Positions 24,264 through 36,661 of a stretch of DNA of 64,000 nt are shown piece by piece (the first letter of the stretch is position 1; every line of letters begins with the position of its first letter). The position numbers were made by a program, and so were the translations under genes. Source of the DNA: Umbelopsis isabellina (lineage: Eukaryota > Mucoromycota > Umbelopsidomycetes > Umbelopsidales > Umbelopsidaceae); assembly GCA_016758905.1 (NCBI GenBank), contig JAEPQZ010000005.1, forward strand, positions 1,479,624 through 1,543,623. Direction: 5' to 3'. The notes below the pieces were generated by a model. It made no database searches. It saw nothing but the letters and a program-made list of their open reading frames with translations, and was not told the origin of the DNA.

Positions 24264-25157
24264 TAGCATTAGCTCATAAAAATTTTAAACACACAAATAA
24301 ATTGATTGCCGCAGTGATGGGCAGTATGAGTGTAAAATATTGTAGAACCACCATGCGCATGTGTAACGTACAGGATGCCAATTTTCAAACATTGGCAGTC
24401 GCTTGGCACTTCTTGGCTGCGGTACGTGACCGCAGTAGCTTTGGGACTGGGTGACCTCATCTTACTGAAAGCCACGTTTGGAAGATCAACTGTGGTGACA
24501 CACACTCATTTGGCTCAGCGAGTTCTCCACAGAACTCTTCGAAAATGTGTGCCTTCTGTTTAGAACCCTCTGCCCTTCCTCATGGGATTTGGCTTATTTG
24601 ATGTTATCTGCATGACTTTGTTATTCCACCTGTTGCCATCTAGAGCACATCTTTTGACCTGTATCCTCCTCCTCCTTTCCGCCACCATAAACTTTTCAGG
24701 GCGGTAGGCGATATTTAATCTCCTGCATGACTGTTTTCTTAATTGTCTCTCAGCGACGTATCTTTGCTTTTACCCCAGCGCCCTTCGGATACTTGCTAGG
24801 ACCAATCTATTTGAGCAAACCGATATCATCTGCTGGTAGTTCTCTATTGTTACTCTGAATCTGTATTGACTTTACTATGCGATCTGGTTTTTACAGATCT
24901 GCTGATTGTGATAATCAATTAGTTGATGATTCACTTTTGTCTGTAGTACAAACCATTGGGCGGCCAGATTGGCATGAGGTCGATCACGTTTGAAAAAAGT
25001 TTACCCTAGCTTTGGCCATTATATAATGAAGAAACTCAAAAATCAATCAAATCCGATATTACATTAAGAAACATGTAATAATCACTAAAGACTACATGAT
25101 AATTAAATGCCAATGTCAGCAACCTGTATTCTAGTTAAACACTGGATACATTATTGG
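24264..25157. other. Intergenic upstream of arrestin-like gene
   Basis: No supported gene. Contains a CT-rich patch near 24665-24700 and otherwise AT-rich DNA. Small plus-strand frames at 24218-24563 show no domain. Confidence 0.35.
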
Positions 25158-25700
25158 CTAAAGGAATAGGGACAGGATAGTCGAACGTGTCAATATGACA
25201 GAGCAGCCCCGGCACCTGAAAAATGTTTCTCCTGACAGTCCCAAAAAGGACGCCACCGAGATATCGGCAATCCTGCAATGAAGCACAATATCGCCTTCAA
25301 TGACATATGTCTGTGCTGAAACACAATACTTGGCAACATTTGGTCTGGTGATCGTGTTCCTGTAAGAATAATTTAGCGCTTACAGGCAGCATACAACAAT
25401 CCTTTTCATTTACAGATAATCAAGGGATCTCCCTACTGCATGATCTCAGACCTGAATATTTTGATCAAGGAGCTCAACATCAAATGCGGTTGATACAGGT
25501 ATTAAATAATTCAACGCCAAAATTATGCCGCGCCGAGTCGCTTCCTGAAAAGTATTAAGCGGGAAGGGTGATAGCTTTATTTGTATCATAGTTTTGGCGA
25601 CATCACGAACATACGGATACTTTATAGATTTTGAGGTACCATCACATATAGCCATACTGTAGGTACAACGAAGTTTTGAACTCGATAATGATACATCCAT
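25158..25700 (-). pseudogene. Broken or mis-spliced reading frame of unknown family
   Basis: Two protein-like blocks on the minus strand, 83 codons (25452-25700, starting MDVSLSSSK and ending LLDQNIQ) and about 67 codons (25158-25359, with RPNVAKYCVSAQTYVIEGD and a Cys-rich RCRGC end). Both look like real globular protein, but the natural junction (GT after the first block, CTTACAG before the second) puts them in different frames. A weaker AAG acceptor at 25329-25331 would restore a 139-residue protein. I do not recognise the family. The start lies only 63 bp from the stop of the neighbouring SDR gene, leaving little room for a promoter. Either a decayed gene fragment or a short gene with an unusual splice. 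Confidence 0.3.
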
Positions 25701-25763
25701 GTCACTGCTACATTAAAACAAACATAAATATATATGGAGCCGTTGGTTTTCATTCAGTAACCA

Positions 25764-26713
25764 TTACTTTGCGGTGTAACCGCAATCAATCCTGTGCTCA
25801 GTTCCTGTCATGCCGTTAGCCGCTTCAGAGCATAAGAATGCACATAATGCCGCAACTTCGGATGATTCTAAAAATCGCTTGATGGCAGCATCACCAAGTA
25901 AAACCTTATCTTTAACGTCATCTTCCGACATGTTATATTGTTCGGCTTGTTCTTTGGTTTGTTCTTCAACTAATGGGGTCCGAACGTGGAATGGGCAAAT
26001 GCAGTTGACTGTAACTCCATGTTCGCCAGCTTCGACAGCCGTCCCTTTCGTTAGACCAAGTAAACCATGTTTGATAGTAGTGTAGGCAATTTTCCCAGGA
26101 GCAGCTACTAGTGAATGAATAGAGCCGATATTGAGGATTCTGCCTTTTTAAGAAAACATTTTATGTTAAGTGTGTCTTTTAGCTTGACAGTACTAATTTC
26201 GCAAACGCAACTTACCCCACTTTGCTTCATACATTGACGGGAGGAACTCGCGAGTCAGCACAAAAGGCGAAATTAACATCAATTCGTTCATGAACCTGAA
26301 GGTCTCATCAGACATTTCTTCGATAGAAGCGATGATCTGAGTACCCGCATTGTTGACCAAGATATGCACCTGTGAAAACCAATTTTCTTAGTGCCATGTT
26401 TGACAATGGTAATAGCATTGATGAAATAAGTACAAACCACTCCAAATTGATCCAAAACCTTTTTGGCAAACTTTAATGTTTCGTCGGCTTTGGATAGATC
26501 AACTTTCATGAACACTGCTTGGGCTTTGTTCCCCTTTTCTGCGGTTGATTCAAGTTCTTTGACGAAGGCATTTCCCGACTCCTCATTAGTATCACATACA
26601 ACAATTGTGCATCCAAGAGCAAACAGCTTTATACAGCATGCTTTCCCAATTCCCGAAGCCCCTCCTGTAACGACAGCAACTCGATCTGCGAGGTATAAGA
26701 TAGATGAAGACAT
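25764..26713 (-). CDS. Short-chain dehydrogenase, 3-hydroxybutyrate dehydrogenase-like (copy 1)
   Basis: Three exons: 26438-26713, 26216-26369, 25764-26143; 269 residues. Classical SDR: NAD-binding TGGASGIG near the start, NNAG, catalytic Ser in NIGSIHSL and Tyr-x3-Lys in AYTTIKHG. The stretch TPLVEEQTKEQAEQYNMSEDDV and the end TGTEHRIDCGYTAK match the D-3-hydroxybutyrate dehydrogenase family, which interconverts 3-hydroxybutyrate and acetoacetate with NAD. No mitochondrial presequence is evident. The third exon starts after an AAG rather than CAG/TAG, inferred from phase and from copy 2. Substrate is inferred from family resemblance only. Confidence 0.87.
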
Positions 26714-27603
26714 TACAGCAAAGCAGTTGGAAAAGCTGGTTATTTATTTACATTATAAGTTTGGGTAACCTTGGTGTCATAATTCTTAACATGATGCAAG
26801 CCAATGTCACTTTACTGAACTCTTGAGGTCCAAAGCATGCAGTTGCCTACAGGGAGATTTGCATTTTGTCTGTCAATTAGCTGTAGGAGAGCTCGTGGGT
26901 TATTTGCAATTGGCCCACATTTCATTAAATTTGGCTAGGTTCGCCAATCATGAATAATGCTCTATTAAAAGTTACAGATCAAATGGGCATCGTAGGACGA
27001 GCGAAAGACAATGTAACCTGAAAGAAACCATTTATTATTATGATATGAATTGTTGGGTTCACTACAACGCTTTCGAGGATTGTAGTATTACTTTGGCTTG
27101 AGTTGGCTATCATATTGAGGCTCTATATTTCAATCCGTATTATTACCTTTATTAAAACTGTCGTTACCATGATCAATTGATACATGCTAGAAGTGATATC
27201 ATCATTCGATTATTTCAACAATCAAGCATGATTGATATCATTTAGAACAAAAAAAAACCCTTCCAAATTCTTATTGATGTGCATAAGAGATATGTCTTGA
27301 TCCATACTAAAAATTGTGCCATGTCATACTTCTGTTCTAGCTTCATTCTTGACAATACTTAAAAACTTGATTTACTGAATTTGCATATCTCATGGGGATG
27401 CTGTCAATGCATACAACACAATGATATATTCTAATTGCTCAATAATGAAACAAAACTGATGCATTAGGTACAGGTGTATTAGAAGAAATCTTCCAAAAAA
27501 AAAAGAAAAAGAGAACCACATTTGTTTCCAGTTTTTTTACTATAAACAAAAAATCAAATAAGAGATATATATATTATCAAAGGTAATGCAACAAATAGTA
27601 GAA
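26714..27603. other. Intergenic between the two SDR copies
   Basis: AT-rich, no frame worth keeping. Serves as promoter for copy 1 and 3' flank for copy 2. An A-run of 10 lies near 27498. Confidence 0.4.
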
Positions 27604-28537
27604 CTATTGTGCAGTCCAACCACAATCTATTTTCTGCTCACTGCCTGTAATGCCGCTAGCAGCATTAGAGCACAAGAATGCACAGAGTTCAGCAATTTCC
27701 GATGGCTCTAAGAATCGCTTGATTGCGGCATCGCGCAGTAGAATTTTTTTACCAACTTCTTCCTCGGACATTCCATAAAAATTTGCCTGTTCTTTGAGCT
27801 GTTTTTCCACCAGTAGTGTTCGCACGTGGAATGGGCAAATGCAATTGGCTGTGACTCCGTGCTTACCAGCTTCGACAGCGGTACCTTTGGTCAGGCCCAG
27901 CAGAGCATGCTTGATAGAAATATAGGCAATTTTACCGGGAGAGGCCACTAGCGAATGAATAGAACCGATATTGATGATGCGTCCTGTTTGGATCAGAGTT
28001 AAAATGTAAACGCTTTAGCAACAGAGCCTCATTATAATAATTACCCCACTTTGCCTTGTACATAGTTGGAATGAAAGCTTGGGTGAGCAACAGAGGAGAG
28101 ACGAGCATCAACTCATTCATGTACCTAAAATTGTCTAACGAGAACTCTTCCAAAGAAGCAATGATCTGACATCCTGCATTGTTGATCAGGATATGTACCT
28201 ATATAAAAAAAGGTTCAGACACTATATGGTGGAGGCTTTCAGTTTTATCATAGAGACATACACAGCCGAACTTTTCCAAAACCGTCTTCGCAAACTCTTT
28301 TGTTTCATGCCATTTTGATAAATCAACATTCATATATACTACATCGGCTTCGTTACTGACATCAGCGTTTGATGTAAGCTCGTGAACTATGGTGTCTCCT
28401 TTTTCCTGGCTAAGATCAGCTATGATCACTGTACTTCCAAGTGCAAAAAGCTTTCTGACGCATGCTTCACCAATTCCAGAAGCGCCACCGGTAACAACTG
28501 ATATGCGACCAGCCAAGCTATATTCGAAGGAAGACAT
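27604..28537 (-). CDS. Short-chain dehydrogenase, 3-hydroxybutyrate dehydrogenase-like (copy 2)
   Basis: Three exons: 28262-28537, 28045-28198, 27604-27983; 269 residues. Exon lengths (276, 154, 380) and phases are identical to those of copy 1 downstream, so the pair arose by tandem duplication. Intact SDR features: TGGASGIG, NNAG, NIGSIHSL and AYISIKHA. Differences concentrate in the region 45-75 and in the substrate lid (LLVEKQLKEQANFYGMSEEEV), which may mean altered substrate or regulation. Both copies look functional. The first donor is GTATGT where copy 1 uses a weak GTTTGT. Confidence 0.87.
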
Positions 28538-29548
28538 TGTAGTATTTAATTGATGAGAATTGGTTTAGGCACTTCAACTTATATATCATACTAATCGTTA
28601 CTTTATGATGACAGTTAGCACTAAACGCACGCCGCAGGTCATCATTCGTGTATTCAAATTGTGCAGTTACAATGTAGGTCGATGTTCCTTTTATTACATG
28701 GAGAGCATTTCTCAAACGCATATCCGTGCACGCATATTCTGTTTCCAATCAACCCACATCTATGACCCTTAAAAACGTGTTTAATCTTCCATATGTATAA
28801 TGATGGATGATTTTTTTCCTCCTTTAGCCCATGAATTTTAATTGTCTTGATTTACATCATCCCAAGTTCGGGCATATATCCGAAAAATAGAAATTATTTC
28901 TGCATTGACTTCGATCGATGCTGTGAAGAAATTTAGGCAAAATCGATCATGCAATGCGCCATCATGTAGGATTAGATCAATCTAGATTTATGCTATCATC
29001 TTTAATTCGGCAAATAGGTAAGAGTAAGATGCTTTTTCTTTTCATAAAACTAAGAACCCCATAACAATTTCTGAAGTCAATTGATATTTGTAATTCTATG
29101 CTACCAAATATATCTATATTCTTTATACCTCATTTGCTGTCATAGTTTACTAATCACTTGGATACTATATTGTTTAAAAAATTGAGATATATTCAGGATA
29201 CATCTACCCATTAAAGTACGAACTGACTGCGGCTTGGCATAACGTTCAAAAAGAAATGCATCGAAATTGACAAAGAGTGAGTTGCAGAGTTTGTAAAAAT
29301 TAGTTGGGTACGGTATGATAAATCTGCGGTACAACCGTTAATTATGTAGAAATGCATACCATTAAGCAAGCTGCCGATGCATAGTGCTGCTTTTATTAGT
29401 TATTATTGCGCGGTGTTCATTGATGCTAAGACTCATGAGAAACAAAACACTTTAGTGAAATCCTCTTTAAGGTGTTTTCAGAAACAATTTATTATTGATG
29501 AATATCAATCCAGCATGCTTACTAAGTCGTTATTGTGTTTAAATGGAA
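28538..29548. other. Intergenic upstream of SDR copy 2
   Basis: 1 kb of AT-rich DNA between the SDR start and the lipase 3' end. Small frames at 29140-29604 have no protein-like composition. Confidence 0.4.
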
Positions 29549-30972
29549 CTAAGAGATTGAGGTTGGCCCTACTGGTCTTCCCAAAAGGCTTTGCAAGCCA
29601 TTAAAGATAATTGACCCAAAGGTAACAAGAGCGCCAGAATCGAGTATAGACGTGGCTGTTGTTCTGGTCGTGCAACCAGGAGTTACAGCTGTTCCATTGA
29701 GACGAGCAACCAGCCAATTGAAAGCGTCAGCCGCCCCAGTAATGGCAAGAATGATGTGATCGGATATTTCATCTTGAGTGAATGTAATGGTGCTTCCCTC
29801 GGAACAGTACTTTTTAACAACAGCCAGAGCAGGAGCAAATGGAACCACTTCATCGTGAACTGCATGGTACATCCACAGAGGTATTTTTGGTTGATAACTT
29901 CCCATATGACTAGCGTTGATGGCCTGGATAGCTACTGGGGCATTCATAACGTTTGGATTTGAGAAGTAGCTAAATATATTTTGGTTCGCAAATTGCTGCA
30001 AATCAGCTGCAGCGCATTGCTTAGAAGCATTATTGAAAGCTGCGGCTTTAGAGGGAATCAATTGAGATTGAATGTAAGTATTCAAGTCAGGATATTGTTG
30101 TGCAAGTCCCAGAATACCAGCAGGAATAAGTCCAGCAAATAGTCCACCATTGACAGCATTAACAGTTGCATTTACGTCAGCTGGTGTGCCGCCCATAGCT
30201 GCCCCAAGAAGTTTCAAGTCGGGAGCATAGGTGGGTTGAAGTTCTGCAGCCCATCCAGTGGCCAAAGCACCACCAGAGTAACCCCACATTACAACACCAG
30301 CACTAGATTTTAGACCGCTTGTGCTAGTAGAGGACAAAACAGCGCGGATGGAATCCAAGACACCTTGACCAGATGTCAAGCCACATGTGAAGACACTGTT
30401 AGGACCTTCATAATCGGCGGTGGCAACATACCAACCACGATTAAGAGCTGCGTCCATCATCAGAACATCCAAGACACTTGCTGTGCCACTGCCATTGCTT
30501 TGCAACTCATAAGAGGGTGCGCATTGCTGACTTGCGCTATCTTCGGCAATTTGGTATTGCAAGAGTTTTGTTGGGTCAGCGTTATGTGGCTCTATCAACG
30601 TAGTGACAGTAGCTATCGCATTTCCAAGTGCATCTGTGGTGCGGTAAAGGAATTGCCAAGCACCAGCAACGTTTTCAGTGAAAGACGAAAGGCCAACCAA
30701 AGGGCTGGGCATAACCCTTGTCTTCAGAATGGTTCCTGGCGCAGAACTCTGGAAACCAGAAGGTGGGGTATAGAAGGGATCGTCTTGCGGTGGTGGCTCC
30801 GATCGACGAACGGGAACTGCCTTAGCTGAACCAGCAGCTGAGAGAAGCACAGTAACAAAAGTCAAGGCATAGACAATGCGACCAAAGGACAAGGTATGCT
30901 AAAAATCATTTGCGTCAGTATTCACCTAAATCACATCATCAGCGTGAAGCCGTTACTCATTTATCATACCAT
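29549..30972 (-). CDS. Secreted lipase, LIP family (Candida lipase/CALA-like)
   Basis: Main exon 29549-30898 (449 codons plus stop), preceded by a proposed 3-nt coding exon 30970-30972 consisting of the ATG alone, then a 71-nt GTATGA...TAG intron; 450 residues. The main frame has no ATG before its signal peptide (SFGRIVYALTFVTVLLSAAGSAKA), and a stop lies directly upstream, so an upstream start is needed; the TATA box at 31029 fits it. Alpha/beta hydrolase: nucleophile elbow GYSGG, Asp in YHAVHDEVVP, His in EISDHII. Family enzymes hydrolyse long-chain triacylglycerols outside the cell. Two Cys pairs and several N-glycosylation sites fit secretion. An alternative is non-AUG initiation at TTG 30892. 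Confidence 0.85.
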
Positions 30973-31028
30973 GTTGAAGGTGTGTAAAATCACAAAGCAC
31001 AGTTTACAACAATACTCGGTCTTATATA

Positions 31029-31036
31029 CTTTTATA
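31029..31036 (-). promoter_or_regulatory. TATA box of the lipase gene
   Basis: TATAAAAG on the minus strand, 57-64 bp before the proposed ATG at 30972. It supports the split start of the lipase. Confidence 0.45.
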
Positions 31037-32446
31037 AACAATTGTGGTGGTGATGTACACATGGTGGCCATATTACCTTTGTTAGTTGGAAAACCTGAAA
31101 AAGGTAACCTACAGTGCTATGTTAAGGAAAGTAAGCCATCTCCGCCATTTTCAAATTTGTGATATTTCTAGAAGACTATCAACCTGATGATAATTGACAT
31201 GTAATGTTCGGTTCAAAAATCGCTGGTGAGTTCGTTTGCTCGCCCATGCCTCTAAAATTCCACTGACTATGTATCGACATCTCCCGTTCGTGGGAAAGGC
31301 TTGTACTCATCTTCTAGTCTTGGGAGGACAAATGAAAAAGCTCCTTCCATAAAGGATATCAGTTTATGGGAAGGACCTGAATTTAATAAAAATCTTTTTT
31401 AGTTCGGGCGAGAAAGCACGGTGTTACAATGTACTACGGCACATGGCAACATTTCTAAGGAAATGAACTCATCTGGTACCACAGAGATCGTTAATATATC
31501 TCAAAAGGATATCTGCTTACTCATCTAAATAACAGAAACGAGTGCAATTATAATGAAAAGGACACTTATTGCAAAAATGTAATATCCTTTGTCTGTAATA
31601 AGGATAGACTGCTCTGATCAGAAACATGCACTGACCAATCTGCATGCATAACATACATGAAGCTACATCAAGTTTTTAGTAATACCAGCTTACAGATTGC
31701 GCGTGGCCATCATCTTACTTTTTGGTAACTACTTTTCTCATAGCCATGCCAAGTGTCATCTCTCAGTGTATTATTAGATTACACCAATTTCGTAAAAACC
31801 TTGGCCGCATTTTCATATTAGCATAGTGGAAGTGCAAATGCAAATGCGCATGCAAATAGTTAGGCTTTATTTTGGTGAGTGGCGGTCAGCTGTAACGCTA
31901 CACGCCGTGACTTGATATGGTTCATCAATTTCCACTTTAGTCGATTTTATTATAGCATCTGCATAGAGCGTTTTAGCAAAGCTATAGGTAGATCACTCAA
32001 CCTGACTTTTGCGTAGGTGGCTACACTACTCAAAAGGTGTAACCATGATGCATTTAATGAAAAAGTCATGTGAGAGCTTTTGGTTGATGCACCCGTCGTC
32101 AAAGCATAAGCTATGTATGCTATGGGTCAAAAAGTAGAGAAATGACCGATATCTCTGGACTCTTGAACGCAGAATGGTAACACTCAATTTGCCAGAAAGA
32201 ATATCTAAAAGAAAGAGTGAGATAATGGGCTGGACGTAGTAGCACAGCAAAGTCGTTAGCCAACCCCATAGTTGAACAAATTGAACCGCTTTTGCTTCTC
32301 AGGGGTGTGTTATCCACAGATGTGAGTGGGGCATAACCATGGGTTTGTACAGATGCATATGTAAAATATCACTGTTTACGAGTAAATGTTTTAATTGACT
32401 GTATATACATATGATTTACGACAATGTAAGAGTGTGTATTGGGTAA
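31037..32446. other. 1.4-kb intergenic region, lipase promoter to SRS2 3' end
   Basis: No supported gene. Contains an AAATGCAAATGCGCATGCAAAT stretch near 31835-31858 (short palindromic/octamer-like repeats) of unknown meaning. Confidence 0.4.
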
Positions 32447-35400
32447 TTAGTTGGATATAATATACATGTCGACGGTGCCAACCTTTTTCTTGTAAAGCAC
32501 ATTCTGGTCCACCAGCTTTTGCAACTCATCTCTAACTCGAAACTCGATATCCATTTTGGTAACGGCCATGTTTTTCTGTATTGCTCTCTTCACAACTATA
32601 TTGGTAGCTAGTTCTTCGGTTAGTTCTCCCCTTTCATTTGGTATCACTTTCAGACAGTCAATAATGATGCGTGACAGATCGTTCTCAAACCGCTTCAGGT
32701 CTAGATCTTCGGAACCCTTGTTAAGGTAACGTCGCCATATAGATTGATATCCGCTCGATTCAGATGCTTTTTTACCCATATCAGATGATATTGGCTCTTC
32801 ATCAACTTCTTGCTTCACCTTTTTACGTTTGCTTACGCCATTCTCGCCATCCGGCCGCTTGCTGCTAAGCATCAAATGCGTAGAGTCTGACCGAATCGCT
32901 CCTCGTTGCATGGCAGCTTCGTTCTTGCCGTAGTTGCCGTTTAAACGTACCTCAAACGGCTCCAACTTAATGTTTGGCTCTGTTGAAGGCTGTTGTAATG
33001 ATTTGTGCACTTCATGAGGCATAAAAAACTTCTTGTTGTTGCTCTCTTTCTTTACGACAGCTTCTAGCGGAGGTTCATTAATTTGTGAAGCCGGCATGAA
33101 GCCACCTAATGCTGATACTGTCTTCCTATTGTTTGAACCCGAAGGCTGATCTTGAGCTCTGGACCGAACGTTTTTTGCAGATCGAAATCCACCATACGTA
33201 GTAGAACTCTGCATACCAAAGGTAGCTTTGGCCGACGGAAATGCAGTCCAGCTACCAGTGCCGTTGGTCTGTTGCGCAGCAGAACGTGGAGTTGGCGAAT
33301 GTAATCCTTGAATGGTGCCAAAGTCATGGCGCATTGCCGTTATATAATTTCCGTCGCTCTTTAAGTTTTTATCTCCTTCAGGCAAAGAGCGGTCGAGCAA
33401 TGTACTCAACCACTCTCTTTCAGTCTGATTTAAGTCTGGATATTTGTTGTCATCAAAAAGATCAACAGGCATATTCTCAAGGAAGCGAGTTGATGTACAG
33501 TCCCTCATATCGTTGATATCTGCTCAACATGTTAGCCACAAGCGTTCAAGAACATTAAAGCAGATTTTAAAGAGACTTACTGGGTTGAGCCCTTAATGCG
33601 ACTGAAGTACAGTATAAGAAACACTGAGCGCGAGTCATACCCACGTATAACAATCTACAGTCTTCATGTATAGCCGCAGCAGTGGTGCTTCTCCATGAAG
33701 GAATAAGACCTTCTTCGCAGGCAGTGCAAAATACACATGGCCATTCTAAGCCCTTGGCAGAATGATACGTGGAGATAGTAACACATCTTTTCTCGTTTCC
33801 ATTTTCATCCTCATTGTACCCCTGGCTGTCCAAGCATGCTGACTCGAGAAAATCCAGTAAAGCGTCACGTTCGACTACATCTTGGAAAATATCGGCTTCA
33901 CTGGTACTGACAAATCTATTTGCATAGGTCATCAGTTCTTCCACATTTTCCCAATGGTCTTCCCACTGGTTTCCCGCTTTTGGAAAATGTATTTTGTATA
34001 AGTAATTTTTGTAATTAGTTGTTTCAACGATGGTTTCGATCATGACGCCAATGGATCCCTATATTCATAGTATCACAAGTCAACATGACAATAACTACCA
34101 AATTTTTAGTGTCTCCTCAATTCTCTTACCTTAGCCTCGGCAATGACTTGAAGTGATTTCAGCAGCTCCAAAAAACTCTTTATATTTTCTAAGGTTTGCC
34201 CATTTAACGCTCGAGTAATTGTGGGGTTATTTCTGCCACTATTGTTTTCGCTGGTGATTTCGGTCAGTGCTTGCATCATTGTCCAATTGTTGTCGTTGGC
34301 GACCTTTCGAATTCTTGCCAGAGTGGCATCTCCAACACCACGTTTAGGAACATTGATAGCTCGTACAAATGCATCATTATCTTTTGGGTTGACTATCAAC
34401 CGAAGGTATGCCAAAATGTCCTTTATCTCTGCTCTGTCAAAGAAGCGTGTGCCACCCCGCTGTGATAGTCATGTAGTTAAATACCATGTCGAGCTTTGAT
34501 ACTGAAGGAGGAAAAATTAGAAACTCACCATGCGATAAGGGATTTGAAACTTGGATAACGCTTGTTCAAAACTGCGAGATTGTCGATTATTGCGCACCAA
34601 GATAACAAAATCATCGTTGTGAAGCAATCCATGGGTATACTTTTGAACTCGTATTATTTCCTGTGCAACTTCGAAAGCTTCCTCCTCTGGAGTCTGAAAC
34701 TTTAACCAGGACATTGGTTGACCCTTGCAATTATCAGTAATCAGATTTTTGGGTATACGTGATGAATCTGTTGAATTTGAAATTGCTCAAAAACGGGTTC
34801 ATGTTTCGTTCTTCATTGGTTTCTCTAGTTTACCATTATTAATGACGATGCTTGCTGCTTGTAAGATTGAGAGAGTGCTACGATAGTTTTGTTCTAAGCA
34901 TATGGTGGTTACATTTTTGTAGTCGGTATGCATTTTGTTGAAGTTGGTGACATCCGCATTTCTGAAACCATAGATACTCTGATCCGGATCTCCCACTATC
35001 GTCAGTGACTTTTGATAATCCATCACCAGCTTTATCAAATCGTACTGAACAGCATTGGTGTCCTGGTACTATAAGACGCACAAATAGTTAGGCAACACCC
35101 CATTGGTATTTCCAAAAAGGGATCATTTCACCAACCTCGTCGACTAGAATATACCGCAAAAAAGATGCAACATCGGGGTGTTTTTCAAATAGACGACATC
35201 CTTCTAATAACAAGTCATCAAAATCCTAACTTGTCATTAGCTAAAGATGATTTTTGTAAGACATATGACAACATCCAACTCTTTTACCAGTGCGTTATTT
35301 TGTAGCAGTCTCTTTTGATAAGCACTATAATGAGGAATGTGGAGCGGTGAGACTCAGTTCACCAATACATTTTAAACAATTCTATGACATACCTGAAGAC

Positions 35401-36151
35401 AAGGCATACATTTCTCCGTTCCTGAAGGTATTTCGCCTCGTATGCTTGATGTGTCATGCCTTGGCACTTTGCACTCGAGATTTGCCCTCGCAGATAGGCT
35501 GACAACCTCAATAGTTAATGACATTATCATCCAATCATTCTAATTCCCCGCCATTAAAAAAAGGGATGTACATACATGCATTATCGTTGATATTCAATTC
35601 CTTTGCAATTTCCTTTACGATTTTTTGTCTGCAAAATGTAGTTTAGAAAGGTGGATCGGAAATAGTATGAACTAGATGTTTGTCAATCTTACGAGTCCTC
35701 ACTGTCAGCTATTGTAAAGTTGTTGGGAATTCCGATTCTTGAGCCATGGCGACGTAAAAAATTGGCGCAAAATGAATGGAAAGTACCCATCAAGAGCTGT
35801 TTGCTGGTATCTCCTAGAAAATCTTCAGATGACAGCCGCGCTCTCATTTCGTTAGCTGCTTTGTTGGTGAATGTGACGACTAGGATATTGCGAGGATTGA
35901 TGCCTTTCTCTTTTACAAACCATGCAACACGAGCGGTCAACACTGCAGTGACGATATAGATAAAAAAAAAAGACAGATAGAAACCATATTTTAACAAAAG
36001 TGTTGTCATAGGACTGTTTTGAGACGTATACGGTGTACCAACCTCTTGTCTTTCCGGATCCTGGACCAGCCAGGATCTGTAGAATCCGATCTGGTGAAGT
36101 AGTGGCATTGCGCTGAACACTGTTCATGGAATCCAAGACATTTTGTAGCAT
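32447..36151 (-). CDS. SRS2: ATP-dependent 3'-5' DNA helicase, UvrD/Srs2 type
   Basis: Eleven exons: 36043-36151, 35693-35942, 35576-35628, 35393-35498, 35288-35324, 35136-35225, 34834-35068, 34529-34767, 34130-34459, 33581-34058, 32447-33519. Sum is exactly 3000 nt, 999 residues. Superfamily 1A motifs in order: Q motif NSVQRNA, Walker A GPGSGKT (29-35), FTNKAANEMR, GTFHSFCANFLRR, DFDDLL, VDEYQDTN, GDPDQSIYGFR, LEQNYRS, GGTRFFDRAEIKD, TYHSAKGLEW, LLYVGMTRA. In yeast Srs2 strips Rad51 from DNA and acts at forks through SUMO-PCNA. The last exon (357 codons) is a divergent Ser/Lys-rich tail ending in a small helical, possibly winged-helix region; I see no clear PIP box. Exons as small as 37 nt were placed by motif and phase. 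Confidence 0.93.
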
Positions 36152-36661
36152 GCTGGTAGAGCAAACAACACAGAAACTTTGAACCTGAAGAAGACTGGCA
36201 CAGCCGAACATGCCATATGCGGAAAAAATCAAAGGTCACGTGTAAGCCATGAGAGCGATCGCTTTAAAGCCGAGACGAAGGAACCAGCGAAATTGGACCG
36301 TACAACGATCATACAGAGACCCAGTATTATGGAACCTGTATAAAATGTCAATATCTCCAAATTTCTGTTACATGTTTCTCAAAATGCTCGGCTGATCGAT
36401 AAAGCTAAGTTCACAGTAACAGCACCCATCGATGTCGACAATGCCTTGCGAAAAGATCGCTACTGCAAGGCACGAGAGCATGTACAGAGTATCCAATGCT
36501 GGAACACAAACAGGGTTTTTGGGGTGGGAAAAGGTAAGGGTCTAACCTGTCTCGTGTAATCTTTTTAATTATCCATTCGTTGCGCAAGGACTTTGTACTA
36601 CATTCCTTCAACTATTTAATGAGACCCTGGAAAACAAGCTTTATGGCCTCCGAATACCAAC
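36152..36661. other. Divergent promoter region, SRS2 and GH3 gene
   Basis: 510 bp between two divergent starts; no frame or repeat. A TATTTAA at about 36613 could serve the GH3 gene. Confidence 0.35.

Noticed and set aside
34430-34460. Apparent frameshift in the SRS2 motif GGTRFFDRAEIKD
   Set aside because: On recounting, the run is three A on the plus strand, not four; the exon is 330 nt and stays in frame.
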